Source of the DNA: Spirochaetales bacterium
Lineage (GTDB): Bacteria > Spirochaetota > Spirochaetia > Sphaerochaetales > Sphaerochaetaceae
Direction of reading: 5' to 3'
NCBI GenBank assembly: GCA_028723145.1
Contig: JAQYFM010000187.1
Coordinates: forward strand, 1-9,777
Length of the DNA: 9,777 bases
The notes beneath the pieces were generated by a model that saw only the letters and a program-made list of their open reading frames with translations, did no database searches and was not told where the DNA came from. Of this stretch, positions 1-6,899 are shown one piece after another (positions within the stretch are counted from its first letter, which is position 1; each line of letters opens with the position of its first letter). The position numbers were made by a program, and so were the translations under genes.

Positions 1-443
1 AGAAGCTCAAGGCTTATTATGGCGTACTTGAGAGACAGCTTCACCACTACTATGAGAAGGCTCTTAAGAGCGATATGATGACAGGTGATGCACTTGTTAT
101 TCAGCTCGAGAGAAGACTTGATAACGCAGTTTACCGCATTGGTTTTGGTAACTCTATCCGTCTTGCTCGCCAGCTTGTTTCACACGGACACATCTTGGTA
201 AACGGCAAGAAGGTTGACATCCCATCTTATGAACTCAAGGTTGGCGATGTAGTTTCACTCAAGGAGAGCTCAAGAAAGAACGAGCACTTCAGAGACTGCT
301 TCCTTGGTCACCCTAACTTCAATCTTCCATATTTTGAGAAGAACGAGGATGAGTTCTCTGGTAAGTTCACAAGACTTCCTGAAAGAAGCGAGATCCCTGT
401 AGAAGTTAACGACCAGTACGTTGTTGAGTACTACAGTAAATAA
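1..443 (+). CDS. rpsD: 30S ribosomal protein S4, 3' part (5' end outside window)
   Basis: Ribosomal protein S4 is a primary 16S rRNA-binding protein that nucleates assembly of the 30S body. The reading frame is open from base 3, upstream of the first ATG at 75, so the gene enters from the left. About 146 residues are visible against the usual ~200. Recognisable S4 segments are YYGVLERQLHHYY near the start, LERRLDNAVYRIGF, and the S4 RNA-binding fold with ARQLVSHGHILVNGKKVDIPSY followed by KVGDVVSLKESSR. It ends with tandem stops TAA TAA at 441-446. Codons are enriched in AAG, CTC, CGC and TTC compared with the AT-ending codons of the downstream genes, as expected for a highly expressed gene. 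Identification is firm; only the N-terminus is missing. Confidence 0.97.
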   Translation, partial: KLKAYYGVLERQLHHYYEKALKSDMMTGDALVIQLERRLDNAVYRIGFGNSIRLARQLVSHGHILVNGKKVDIPSYELKVGDVVSLKESSRKNEHFRDCFLGHPNFNLPYFEKNEDEFSGKFTRLPERSEIPVEVNDQYVVEYYSK

Positions 444-467
444 TAATTTTATTCTCTCTTGTTTATT

Positions 468-632
468 GGACGAGACCTGGCCACATACTGGAAACAGAGA
501 AGTATATCCACCATTCCCAATACTGGATTTACCCGTCTCACCGTTCTTTGACGGCTGCCCTCAAAAACAAAGAGCGAGCGATAATAAATTAAGAGATAAT
601 AGTAAGGACCGCCTGCAAAGGTGGTCTTTTTT
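468..632 (+). ncRNA. Candidate structured small RNA or 3'-UTR element, unidentified
   Basis: The gap after rpsD contains a segment about 52% G+C by hand count over 468-560, against a clearly AT-rich background. It can fold as two abutting hairpins, ATACT 485-489 with AGTAT 501-505 and ATCCA 506-510 with TGGAT 524-528. These are enclosed by GAGAC 472-476 with GTCTC 535-539, giving a three-way-junction-like shape. A further hairpin CCGT 541-544 with ACGG 551-554 follows, and then the terminator at 604-632. No frame reads as a recognisable protein. I compared it by eye with tRNA, 5S, tmRNA, SRP RNA, RNase P RNA and common riboswitch consensuses and saw no match. It could be an independent sRNA, the rpsD 3' UTR, or a remnant of something else. 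The strand is assumed from the terminator. Confidence 0.3.
604..632 (+). terminator. Rho-independent terminator before pstS
   Basis: The left arm GGACCGCC (606-613) pairs with GGTGGTC (620-626) through a 6-nt loop TGCAAA (614-619). The core is seven pairs including one G-T, and A-T/G-T pairs can extend it by up to three. Six T residues follow at 627-632. It probably ends the rpsD transcript, or a small RNA between rpsD and the pst genes, and insulates the pst operon. The T-run directly abuts the candidate Pho box. Confidence 0.8.
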
Positions 633-646
633 ACATTCTTTTTACA
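630..646 (+). promoter_or_regulatory. Candidate Pho box (response-regulator binding repeats)
   Basis: TTTACA occurs at 630-635 and again at 641-646, exactly 11 bp apart, so both lie on the same DNA face. A TTCACA at 664-669 and a TAACA at 648-652 are looser relatives. PhoB (E. coli) and PhoP (Bacillus) bind direct repeats with an 11-bp period, the Bacillus unit being TT(A/T/C)ACA. The site lies 60-76 bp upstream of pstS, in an operon that encodes its own PhoB/PhoP-type regulator. The fit to the Bacillus consensus is seen; binding is inferred. An AT-rich setting makes chance TTTACA matches possible. Confidence 0.45.
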
Positions 647-673
647 CTAACAATTCTTTATTTTTCACATTCA

Positions 674-684
674 TATTCTATTCT
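674..684 (+). promoter_or_regulatory. Candidate pstS -10 region
   Basis: Two overlapping TATTCT hexamers lie at 674-679 and 679-684, 22 and 27 bp before the pstS start. No convincing -35 hexamer sits 16-18 bp upstream, which suits an activator-dependent promoter in which the Pho box substitutes for the -35. The same TATTCT hexamer serves as a -10 candidate at 8545-8550. The exact choice is uncertain. Confidence 0.35.
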
Positions 685-693
685 TTGGGCCAT

Positions 694-699
694 GGAGGA
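694..699 (+). promoter_or_regulatory. Strong ribosome binding site of pstS
   Basis: GGAGGA lies 6 nt before the ATG at 706 and fixes the pstS start. It is clearly stronger than anything ahead of pstC, which may help set a PstS excess over the permease. Confidence 0.8.
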
Positions 700-705
700 T
701 AGAAA

Positions 706-1515
706 ATGAAAAAGTTCATTGTATCTATTTTAATTATCACATTAGCACTTACTAGTGCATTTGCATCAGGAGCTAGTGAAACATCAAAAAGTGTTTCTAC
801 AGATGGATCTACTTCAATGGAGAAGGTAATCGGCTCACTTGGTGAAGCATTCATGGCAAATAATAAAGGTGTTTCATTTACATACAATCCAACAGGATCT
901 GGATCTGGAATTCAGGCTGTTAGCGAAGGTAGATGTGATATCGGTTTATCATCAAGAGCTTTAAAGGATAGTGAAAAAGCTAAGGGCCTTAAGGAAACTG
1001 TACTTGCTCTTGACGGCATTGCAATCGTTGTTAATCCTAACAATAGTGTATCTGATCTATCTCTTGATGATTTATCAAAGATCTTTACTGGTGAAATTAA
1101 ATCTTGGAAAGAGTTAGGTGGTGATGACAGTGAAATAGTTGTAATTGGTAGAGAAGCTGGTTCTGGTACTAGAGATGGTTTTGAGTCAATAACTAAGACT
1201 AGTGATAAATGTGTTTATCGTCAGGAACTTACAAGTACAGGTGATGTAATTGCAACTGTTAGTTCAAATGAAAATGCCATTGGTTATGCATCACTTTCAG
1301 CAGTTAAATCAACAGTAAAGGCTCTCAAGATTGATGGTGTTATCCCAAGTGAAGAGACAATTAAGGATAACACATATAAGGTACAGCGCCCATTTGTCAT
1401 GGTTACAGTTGAAGGTAAACAATTAAATGAGACTGCTGATAAGTTCTTCAATTGGGCTCTCTCAAGTGAAGCTGCTCCAATAATCTCTAAAGCAGGTGCA
1501 ATCCCACTAGTATGA
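706..1515 (+). CDS. pstS: Phosphate ABC transporter, periplasmic phosphate-binding protein
   Basis: PstS binds inorganic phosphate in the periplasm and delivers it to the PstCA channel. The 269-residue product starts with a Sec signal peptide (MKKF, hydrophobic core ~4-18, predicted cleavage after AFA at 20). No lipobox cysteine is present, so it looks like a soluble periplasmic protein and not a lipoprotein. Family landmarks are DGSTSMEK (33-40) and PTGSGSGIQ (62-70) in the phosphate-binding loops, CDIGLSSR (77-84), IFTGEIKSWKELGG (126-139), GREAGSGTRDGFE (148-160) and a C-terminal GAIPLV. Length matches the short bacterial PstS class. It is the first gene of the pst operon, downstream of a terminator and candidate Pho box. 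Its TGA overlaps the pstC ATG (ATGA, 1512-1515), implying translational coupling. Confidence 0.96.
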   Translation: MKKFIVSILIITLALTSAFASGASETSKSVSTDGSTSMEKVIGSLGEAFMANNKGVSFTYNPTGSGSGIQAVSEGRCDIGLSSRALKDSEKAKGLKETVLALDGIAIVVNPNNSVSDLSLDDLSKIFTGEIKSWKELGGDDSEIVVIGREAGSGTRDGFESITKTSDKCVYRQELTSTGDVIATVSSNENAIGYASLSAVKSTVKALKIDGVIPSEETIKDNTYKVQRPFVMVTVEGKQLNETADKFFNWALSSEAAPIISKAGAIPLV

Positions 1516-2360
1516 AAGAAAAAGCTATAAGTATCATCTTTACAATCATAGGACTTGTAGCAGTACTCTTTGTACTCTTAATAACAGTTTATCTCATCAT
1601 TGCAGGTATTCCTGCAATTGGTGAGATAGGCTTTATAAACTTTATGTTTGGAAAGGTGTGGAGAAGTACTGGAGTAAATCCTGAGTTTGGAATTCTTCCT
1701 TTTATCTTAACAAGTATATGGGGAACTTGCGGAGCCTTATTCATAGGACTTCCTTTAGGATTCTTTTCGTCAGTATACCTTGCAAAGATGGCTCCAAAGA
1801 GAGTTAGAGACTTATTTGTAGTAGTAATTGGAGTTATTTCAGGTATTCCTTCTGTTGTTTATGGCTTAGTTGGTATGCTTATTTTAGTGCCACTAATTAG
1901 AAATGTTTTTTCCCTGCCAGATGGTGCATCGCTTTTTGCTGCAATAATTGTACTTGCTATAATGATATTACCGACAGTAATTAAAGTATCTTTAACAAGC
2001 CTTGAGGCAGTCCCAAAAGAGTATGAGGAAGCTTCTCTTGCACTAGGTGCAAATGAAACGGAAACTTACTTTAGAATTAGTGTTCCAGCTGCTAAGAGTG
2101 GAATATTAACTGGGATAGTACTTGGAATTGGTAGAGCTATTGGAGAAGCAATGGCAGTAATGATGGTTGCGGGAAATGTAGCTAACATGCCATCCTTATT
2201 TCAAAGCGTCAGATTCTTAACAACTGCAGTCGCTATAGAGATGTCTTATTCTTCAGGACTTCAAAGGCAAGCTTTATTTTCAATAGCTTTAGTACTATTT
2301 GTATTCATTATGTTAATTAACGCTATCTTGATGGCACTAAGAGAGGAGAAAGATAAATGA
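1512..2360 (+). CDS. pstC: Phosphate ABC transporter permease PstC
   Basis: PstC is one of two inner-membrane subunits forming the phosphate channel. The 282-residue protein is strongly hydrophobic, with an N-terminal membrane segment (~6-31), a periplasmic stretch containing GVNPEFGILPF (54-64), and further segments at ~64-90, 101-130, 140-160, 196-220 and 252-275. The EAA loop that docks onto the ATPase is EEASLALGANETETYF (172-187). The PstC-type IGRAIGEAMAVMMVAGN follows at 206-222 and includes the Gly-Arg-Ala-x-Gly-Glu signature. The start overlaps the pstS stop by 4 nt. Only a weak AGGTG (1494-1498), 13 nt away, could serve as ribosome binding site, so translation probably depends on ribosomes finishing pstS. 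The 3' end overlaps pstA by 4 nt. Confidence 0.96.
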   Translation: MKEKAISIIFTIIGLVAVLFVLLITVYLIIAGIPAIGEIGFINFMFGKVWRSTGVNPEFGILPFILTSIWGTCGALFIGLPLGFFSSVYLAKMAPKRVRDLFVVVIGVISGIPSVVYGLVGMLILVPLIRNVFSLPDGASLFAAIIVLAIMILPTVIKVSLTSLEAVPKEYEEASLALGANETETYFRISVPAAKSGILTGIVLGIGRAIGEAMAVMMVAGNVANMPSLFQSVRFLTTAVAIEMSYSSGLQRQALFSIALVLFVFIMLINAILMALREEKDK

Positions 2361-3199
2361 GTAGTAGAAAGCTATATACATATTTGATGAATGCTCTATC
2401 TTTTCTTAGCATTTTAGTTGTTGCTTTATTTTCTCTCTTTTTAGTTTGCTATGTTTTTTTTAAAGGTTTTAGCAACATTACATTTAAGCTTATATCAACT
2501 TCACCATCATACCTTGAGGAGCGAATTGGAATCTTACCTGATATAGTAAATACAATTTATCTTGTACTTACTACTTTAATTATTGTGCTTCCATTGGGTG
2601 TTGGTGCTGCGATATATCTAAATGAATATGCAACTAATAAAAAAATAACTAAGCTAATTGGATTTGCTTCTGAAACTCTATCTGGTATTCCCTCAATTAT
2701 TTATGGCTTAGCTGGTATGCTAATCTTTTGTCAATTTCTAAAGCTAAGAACATCTTTAATTTCAGGTAGTTTAACTCTTGTAATGATGACACTTCCAACT
2801 GTAATTAGAACTACAGAGGAGAGCTTAAAAACTGTCCCAAATAGCTATAGAGAAGGAGCTTTTGCTCTTGGTGCTGGTAAGTGGCGAACTATTAGGACTG
2901 TAGTACTACCTGCTTCAATACAAGGTATTTTAACAGGCTGTATTCTATCGGTTGGAAGAATTCTAGGAGAGAGTGCTGCATTACTATTTACTATGGGCTT
3001 TGCCCACACCTTAAATGGATACTTAACTGCACTTTCTTCCTCTGGTTCAACTCTTACAGTTGCTCTCTATGTTTATGCTAAAGAGCAGGGTGAGTTTGGC
3101 GTTGCCTTTGCTATTGCAGCAATTTTGATGGTTTTAACAATTGTTTTGAATTTAATAACGTTTTTCTTGGAACGTTATTTTGCTAGGAGATATAGATGA
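2357..3199 (+). CDS. pstA: Phosphate ABC transporter permease PstA
   Basis: PstA is the second membrane subunit and partners PstC in the phosphate channel. The 280-residue protein has a first membrane segment at ~15-36, a periplasmic part with SPSYLEERIGILPDIVNT (49-66), and several later helices at ~66-88, 103-127, 136-151, 190-212 and 249-271. The EAA loop is EGAFALGAGKWRTIR (166-180), followed by LPASIQGILTG (184-194) and GRILGESAALLFTMGF (200-215), typical of PstA. It ends in a basic ERYFARRYR tail. AGGAG (2344-2348), 8 nt before the ATG, is a good ribosome binding site inside the end of pstC. Start and stop both form ATGA overlaps, with pstC at 2357-2360 and with pstB at 3196-3199. Confidence 0.96.
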   Translation: MSSRKLYTYLMNALSFLSILVVALFSLFLVCYVFFKGFSNITFKLISTSPSYLEERIGILPDIVNTIYLVLTTLIIVLPLGVGAAIYLNEYATNKKITKLIGFASETLSGIPSIIYGLAGMLIFCQFLKLRTSLISGSLTLVMMTLPTVIRTTEESLKTVPNSYREGAFALGAGKWRTIRTVVLPASIQGILTGCILSVGRILGESAALLFTMGFAHTLNGYLTALSSSGSTLTVALYVYAKEQGEFGVAFAIAAILMVLTIVLNLITFFLERYFARRYR

Positions 3200-3948
3200 A
3201 TATATTAGAGAGTAAAAAACTTGACCTATTTTATTCAAACCACCATGCACTTAAGGATATTAATTTATCGATGGGTGAAAATAGTGTTACCGCATTAATT
3301 GGTCCATCAGGATGTGGAAAGAGTACATTCTTAAAGACATTAAATAGGATGAATGATCTTGTCCAAGGAGTAAAAATTACAGGTGAGGTTCTATATGAGG
3401 GTAAAGATATTTACCAAGAGTCTCAGGATGTAAATGAGTTAAGAAAGAATGTTGGAATGGTTTTCCAAAAACCTAATCCTTTTATGATGAGTATATATGA
3501 CAATATTGCATATGGACCTCGCACTCATGGATTAAAGAAAAAAGCTGAACTAGATGAAATTGTTGAGTCCTCTTTAAAGGGTGCAGCTTTATGGGATGAA
3601 GTTAAAGATCGATTAAAGAAAAGTGCACTAGGCCTTTCTGGAGGTCAACAACAAAGACTTTGCATCGCTAGAGCTTTAGCTGTTAGACCAAAGGTTTTGC
3701 TTATGGATGAACCTACCTCAGCCTTAGACCCTATTTCAACTTCAAAAATTGAAGAGCTTATTATTAAACTAAAGGAAGAATATACAATTGTAATTGTTAC
3801 ACATAATATGCAGCAAGCTATGCGTATTAGTGATGTTACTGCATTTTTCCTCTTAGGTGAATTAATAGAAGTTGGAAATACAGAGGAATTATTCTCATCT
3901 CCGAAAGAGAAAAAGACAGAAGATTATATTACAGGAAGATTTGGTTAA
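3196..3948 (+). CDS. pstB: Phosphate ABC transporter ATP-binding protein PstB
   Basis: PstB is the cytoplasmic ATPase that powers phosphate import through PstCA. All ABC motifs are intact in its 250 residues: Walker A GPSGCGKST at 36-44, the Q-loop in GMVFQKPNPF, the LSGGQQQR signature, Walker B VLLMDEPTSALD, and the switch histidine in VTHNMQQA. The FQKPNPF and LNRMNDL elements are typical of PstB within the wider ABC family. The length is normal. AGGAG (3185-3189) lies 6 nt before the start, within the end of pstA, and the ATG overlaps the pstA stop (ATGA). phoU begins 1 nt after the stop codon. Confidence 0.97.
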   Translation: MNILESKKLDLFYSNHHALKDINLSMGENSVTALIGPSGCGKSTFLKTLNRMNDLVQGVKITGEVLYEGKDIYQESQDVNELRKNVGMVFQKPNPFMMSIYDNIAYGPRTHGLKKKAELDEIVESSLKGAALWDEVKDRLKKSALGLSGGQQQRLCIARALAVRPKVLLMDEPTSALDPISTSKIEELIIKLKEEYTIVIVTHNMQQAMRISDVTAFFLLGELIEVGNTEELFSSPKEKKTEDYITGRFG

Positions 3949-3949
3949 T

Positions 3950-4570
3950 ATGAGAACAAATTATTTAAAACAGTTATCACAGCTTGAAAAAGAGTTAATT
4001 ACTATGGGCTCTCTTTGTGAAGCAATTATTACAAAGTGTGTTTCTCTAATTGGTAAGAGTGATTTAGATTTAAAAGATATTAAGTCGCTTGAAGGTGAAA
4101 TTAACCAAAAAGAAAGGGAGCTTGAAAATCTTTGTATTAGGATTTTGTTATTACAGCAACCTGTAGCAGGAGACTTGAAATATATCTCTGCAGCTTTAAA
4201 GATGGTTACTGATTTAGAGCGAATTGGAGATAATGCGGCAGATGTTGCTGAAACATCTATTTACATTAAGAAATCAGATAATGAAGCAGCTATTTTAATT
4301 GAAAAGATGTGTGAAGCAGTTGTCTTTATGGTTCATTCAGCTCTTGATGCTTTTGTTCGTCGTGATAAGGTGCTTGCTAAAGAAATGATTGAATATGATA
4401 ATGTAGTTGATGATCTTTTTTTGAAAGTAAAGAAAGCTGTTATTTCCTCTATTAATAGAGATGATGCAGATGGAGAGAGCATTACAGATCTTTTGATGTG
4501 TGCAAAATACTTTGAAAGAATTGGGGACCATGCTGTTAATGTTGCTAAGTGGGCAATATACGCAGGTTGA
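3950..4570 (+). CDS. phoU: Phosphate signalling complex protein PhoU
   Basis: PhoU is the negative regulator linking the Pst transporter to the PhoR kinase: in phosphate-replete cells it helps keep PhoR in its phosphatase state. The frame is open further upstream, with an in-frame ATG at 3872 inside pstB. The start at 3950 is preferred because it gives MRTNYLKQLSQLEKEL, a normal PhoU N-terminus, sits 1 nt after the pstB stop and has AGGAAG (3933-3938) upstream. That gives 206 residues, close to the usual length. The protein is two repeats of a three-helix bundle, each carrying the metal-binding signature: DLERIGDNAADVAE (88-101) and YFERIGDHAVNVAKW (187-201). The position between pstB and the two-component genes is classic. 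Confidence 0.95.
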   Translation: MRTNYLKQLSQLEKELITMGSLCEAIITKCVSLIGKSDLDLKDIKSLEGEINQKERELENLCIRILLLQQPVAGDLKYISAALKMVTDLERIGDNAADVAETSIYIKKSDNEAAILIEKMCEAVVFMVHSALDAFVRRDKVLAKEMIEYDNVVDDLFLKVKKAVISSINRDDADGESITDLLMCAKYFERIGDHAVNVAKWAIYAG

Positions 4571-4578
4571 AGGAGGAG
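4571..4578 (+). promoter_or_regulatory. Strong ribosome binding site of the response regulator
   Basis: AGGAGGAG lies 4 nt before the ATG at 4583, in the 12-nt gap after phoU. There is no room for a separate promoter, so the regulator gene is read from the pst transcript or from a promoter inside phoU that I cannot see. Confidence 0.75.
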
Positions 4579-4582
4579 TTTT

Positions 4583-5251
4583 ATGATTATTGTCGTTGAA
4601 GATGATGATAGTATTCGTTCCTTGGAGCTATATACTTTAAAGAGTGTTGGCTTTGAAGCCGTTGGATGTTCAAATGCTGAGTCCCTATTTAAAGAGCTTG
4701 AGAAGAAAAGGCCGCAACTAATTATTCTTGATATCATGCTTCCTGATATGGATGGCGTTTCTATACTCAGAGAGATTAGAAAAATTATGGATGTACCAGT
4801 AATAATGGCAACTGCCAAAGGTAGCGAGTTTGATAAGGTTGAAAGTTTAGATTTAGGTGCTGATGATTACCTTGTTAAGCCTTTTGGCATGATGGAAATG
4901 GTTTCTAGAATTAAAGCAGTATTAAGAAGAAGTGGTAGTGGTGAAAATAGTATTGTATCATCAAGTGGAATTGAAATTGATACCTCAGCTCATGAAGTTA
5001 GAGTAGATGGAAACTTGGTTGTTCTTACATTAAAGGAGTATGAATTACTACTTTTTTTAATGCGCAGGGCTGAAATTGTTTTTTCTCGTGATGACCTTTT
5101 AGTGAAGATTTGGGGACTTTCTTCCTTAAGTGAAACTAGAACTGTTGATGCACATGTTAAGACTTTAAGACAAAAGCTTGGTCAATATGGTGCGTTGATT
5201 GAGACTGTTAGAGGAGTAGGTTACAAGTTCCATGAACAAAACGATATTTAG
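4583..5251 (+). CDS. phoB: OmpR/PhoB-family response regulator, probable phosphate regulator
   Basis: This is a DNA-binding response regulator, probably the PhoB/PhoP of this organism. The 222 residues comprise a receiver domain (1-~115) with acidic pocket EDDD at 6-9, phospho-acceptor Asp50 in LIILDIMLPDMDG, the switch threonine at 77 and Lys99 in LVKPF. A C-terminal winged-helix domain (~127-218) contains LTLKEYELLLFL (148-159), a recognition helix within ETRTVDAHVKTLRQKLG (184-200) and the wing IETVRGVGYKF (206-216). Assignment to phosphate control comes from position directly after phoU and before a PhoR-like kinase; the family itself covers many signals. It overlaps the kinase gene by 20 nt. 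The likely target is the TTTACA repeat pair upstream of pstS. Confidence 0.9.
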   Translation: MIIVVEDDDSIRSLELYTLKSVGFEAVGCSNAESLFKELEKKRPQLIILDIMLPDMDGVSILREIRKIMDVPVIMATAKGSEFDKVESLDLGADDYLVKPFGMMEMVSRIKAVLRRSGSGENSIVSSSGIEIDTSAHEVRVDGNLVVLTLKEYELLLFLMRRAEIVFSRDDLLVKIWGLSSLSETRTVDAHVKTLRQKLGQYGALIETVRGVGYKFHEQNDI

Positions 5252-6899
5252 AGCAATATTAGTAGCTGCTGTTTTTATAACAATCATTTCGTTGCTTTCT
5301 GCTTTAGTAGCAGTTAATTCAAGCTTTGAAAAGACAGAAGAAAGCAGGCTTAGAGCAGATACAGAGATGCTAAAGAATGCCGTAGAAGTCGGAGGTCTAC
5401 CATATTTAGAGAACTTAAATATTCCTGATTTTAGAATTACTTGGATAAGTAATGATGGACAGGTTTTATTTGATGACTCTGTAGATGCGACACACTTAGA
5501 AAACCATAGCGATAGAGATGAAATTAAGATGGCTTCTTTATATGGTTATGGATCAAGTGTAAGGTACTCATCAACGCTCTCTACTACTACAATTTATGCT
5601 GCAAATAGACTCTCTGATGGTTCTATTATTAGAGTTTCTATGACTAGAGCATCAATACTATTTGAGCTTTTATCTCTTATTCCTTCAATGGTTATTATCA
5701 TAATCTTTTCTGCAATTATTGCAGTTTTTGTTTCAAAGAAGTTATCGAGTAAGATTATCAAGCCTCTTAATTCGTTAAATTTGGATTCACCACTAGAAAA
5801 TGATACCTATGATGAAATATCACCACTACTGGTAAAAATAGATGCTCAGCAAAAAGAAATAAAAGCTAAGATGGATGAACTTGAAGCAAAAAAAAGAGAG
5901 TTTGAAGGCATTACTGATAATATGAGTGAAGCTCTTATTTTAGTAAACAGTGATGATGTAATTGTTTCAATGAATAACTCAGCAATGCATCTTTTTAATA
6001 CTGATGAGTCTTCAAATGGTAAAGATATAATTACACTTGAGCGTGAGATTACTTTCCTTGATGCATTAAGAAGAGCCCATGATGGAGTGAATGTTGAAAG
6101 TATTTTTTCTAAGAATGGTTTTGAATACTCCCTTGTTATTTCTCCAATAAAAGATGGAGAAAAGAACCTTGGACTTTGTTTGCTCTTTTTAGATATTACT
6201 GAAAAGGCCCGTTCGGAAGAACTTCGAAGAGAGTTTAGTGCTAATGTTTCTCATGAGTTAAAAACTCCATTGCAGACAATATTAGCTTCTTCTGAGCTTT
6301 TATGTGCAGGTGTTGTAAAGAGTGAAGATCAAAATGATTTTATTTCAAAGATCCATAGTGAGGCTTCTAGGTTAGTTTCCTTAATTGATGACTGTATTAG
6401 AATTTCAGAGCTTGATGAAGATGTGGCAATGAACTTTGATAACATCAATCTTCCTGCTTTCTTTAATGATGTTGTTGATGCATTAAAATCTGCAGCTGAT
6501 AAGAAGGATATTAAGATATCATATTATTCAGATGATATTTCTATTCGCTGTGTACCTCATTTATTTTATGAAATTGTTTATAACCTTGTTGATAACGCAA
6601 TTAGATATAATAAAGTGGGTGGTACAATTGAGATAAGCTTTAAAAGAGAAAAAAATTCTCTAGAGCTGAGAGTACAGGATAGTGGAATAGGAATTCCCAA
6701 GGATAGCTTAGAGCGTATATTTGAGCGCTTTTACCGCGTAGATAAAAGCCACTCTAGAGCAAGTGGTGGAACAGGTCTTGGCTTATCAATTGTAAAACAT
6801 GCAGTTTTGTATCATGGTGGAAAGTTATTTATTGAAAGTGAGCTTGGAAAAGGCACTAATATTGGAGCTGACTTTCCTCTATCTATGGCGACTAAATAG
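5232..6899 (+). CDS. phoR: PhoR-type sensor histidine kinase with PAS domain
   Basis: This membrane histidine kinase is the presumed partner of the preceding response regulator. Its 555 residues contain a first membrane helix (~5-29), an extracytoplasmic domain of about 110 residues (~31-143), a second helix (~145-168) and a reduced HAMP-like linker with a charged, probably coiled-coil stretch QQKEIKAKMDELEAKKREF (206-224). A PAS domain (~228-322) follows. The DHp phospho-accepting helix has His341 in SANVSHELKTPLQ, and the ATPase domain has N-box NLVDNAIRYN (451-460), G1 DSGIGIP (483-489), F-box RFYRVDKSHSR and G2 GGTGLGLS (512-519). All catalytic motifs are intact. The sizeable extracytoplasmic domain differs from E. 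coli PhoR, which has almost none, so it might sense a ligand directly. The 3' end overlaps the convergent kinase gene by 8 nt. Confidence 0.88.
   Translation: MNKTIFRAILVAAVFITIISLLSALVAVNSSFEKTEESRLRADTEMLKNAVEVGGLPYLENLNIPDFRITWISNDGQVLFDDSVDATHLENHSDRDEIKMASLYGYGSSVRYSSTLSTTTIYAANRLSDGSIIRVSMTRASILFELLSLIPSMVIIIIFSAIIAVFVSKKLSSKIIKPLNSLNLDSPLENDTYDEISPLLVKIDAQQKEIKAKMDELEAKKREFEGITDNMSEALILVNSDDVIVSMNNSAMHLFNTDESSNGKDIITLEREITFLDALRRAHDGVNVESIFSKNGFEYSLVISPIKDGEKNLGLCLLFLDITEKARSEELRREFSANVSHELKTPLQTILASSELLCAGVVKSEDQNDFISKIHSEASRLVSLIDDCIRISELDEDVAMNFDNINLPAFFNDVVDALKSAADKKDIKISYYSDDISIRCVPHLFYEIVYNLVDNAIRYNKVGGTIEISFKREKNSLELRVQDSGIGIPKDSLERIFERFYRVDKSHSRASGGTGLGLSIVKHAVLYHGGKLFIESELGKGTNIGADFPLSMATK

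Noticed and set aside
472..539. A tRNA or 5S rRNA in the rpsD-pstS gap, suggested by size and a three-way-junction-like fold
   Set aside because: No T-loop GTTCRANTC, no 7-bp acceptor stem and no 5S consensus on either strand.
421..702. Open frame on the plus strand across the rpsD-pstS gap
   Set aside because: It begins inside rpsD, crosses the terminator hairpin, has no ribosome binding site and no recognisable protein pattern. The GC-rich segment is better explained as structured RNA.
678..887. Minus-strand open frame over the start of pstS
   Set aside because: Antisense shadow of the pstS signal peptide and first domain, with no start signals.
3872..3949. Upstream ATG at 3872 as phoU start, giving a 26-residue extension inside pstB
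   Set aside because: The extension is lysine/arginine-rich out-of-frame pstB sequence; the ATG at 3950 gives the normal PhoU N-terminus and length.
4333..4818. Minus-strand open frames across phoU and the regulator gene
   Set aside because: Serine- and isoleucine-rich antisense shadows of two well-supported genes; they cross the phoU-regulator junction and match no family I know.
706..6899. Horizontal acquisition of the phosphate cluster
   Set aside because: Codon use and AT-richness match the genes further downstream; only rpsD differs, as expected from its expression level. No repeats or mobility genes flank the cluster.
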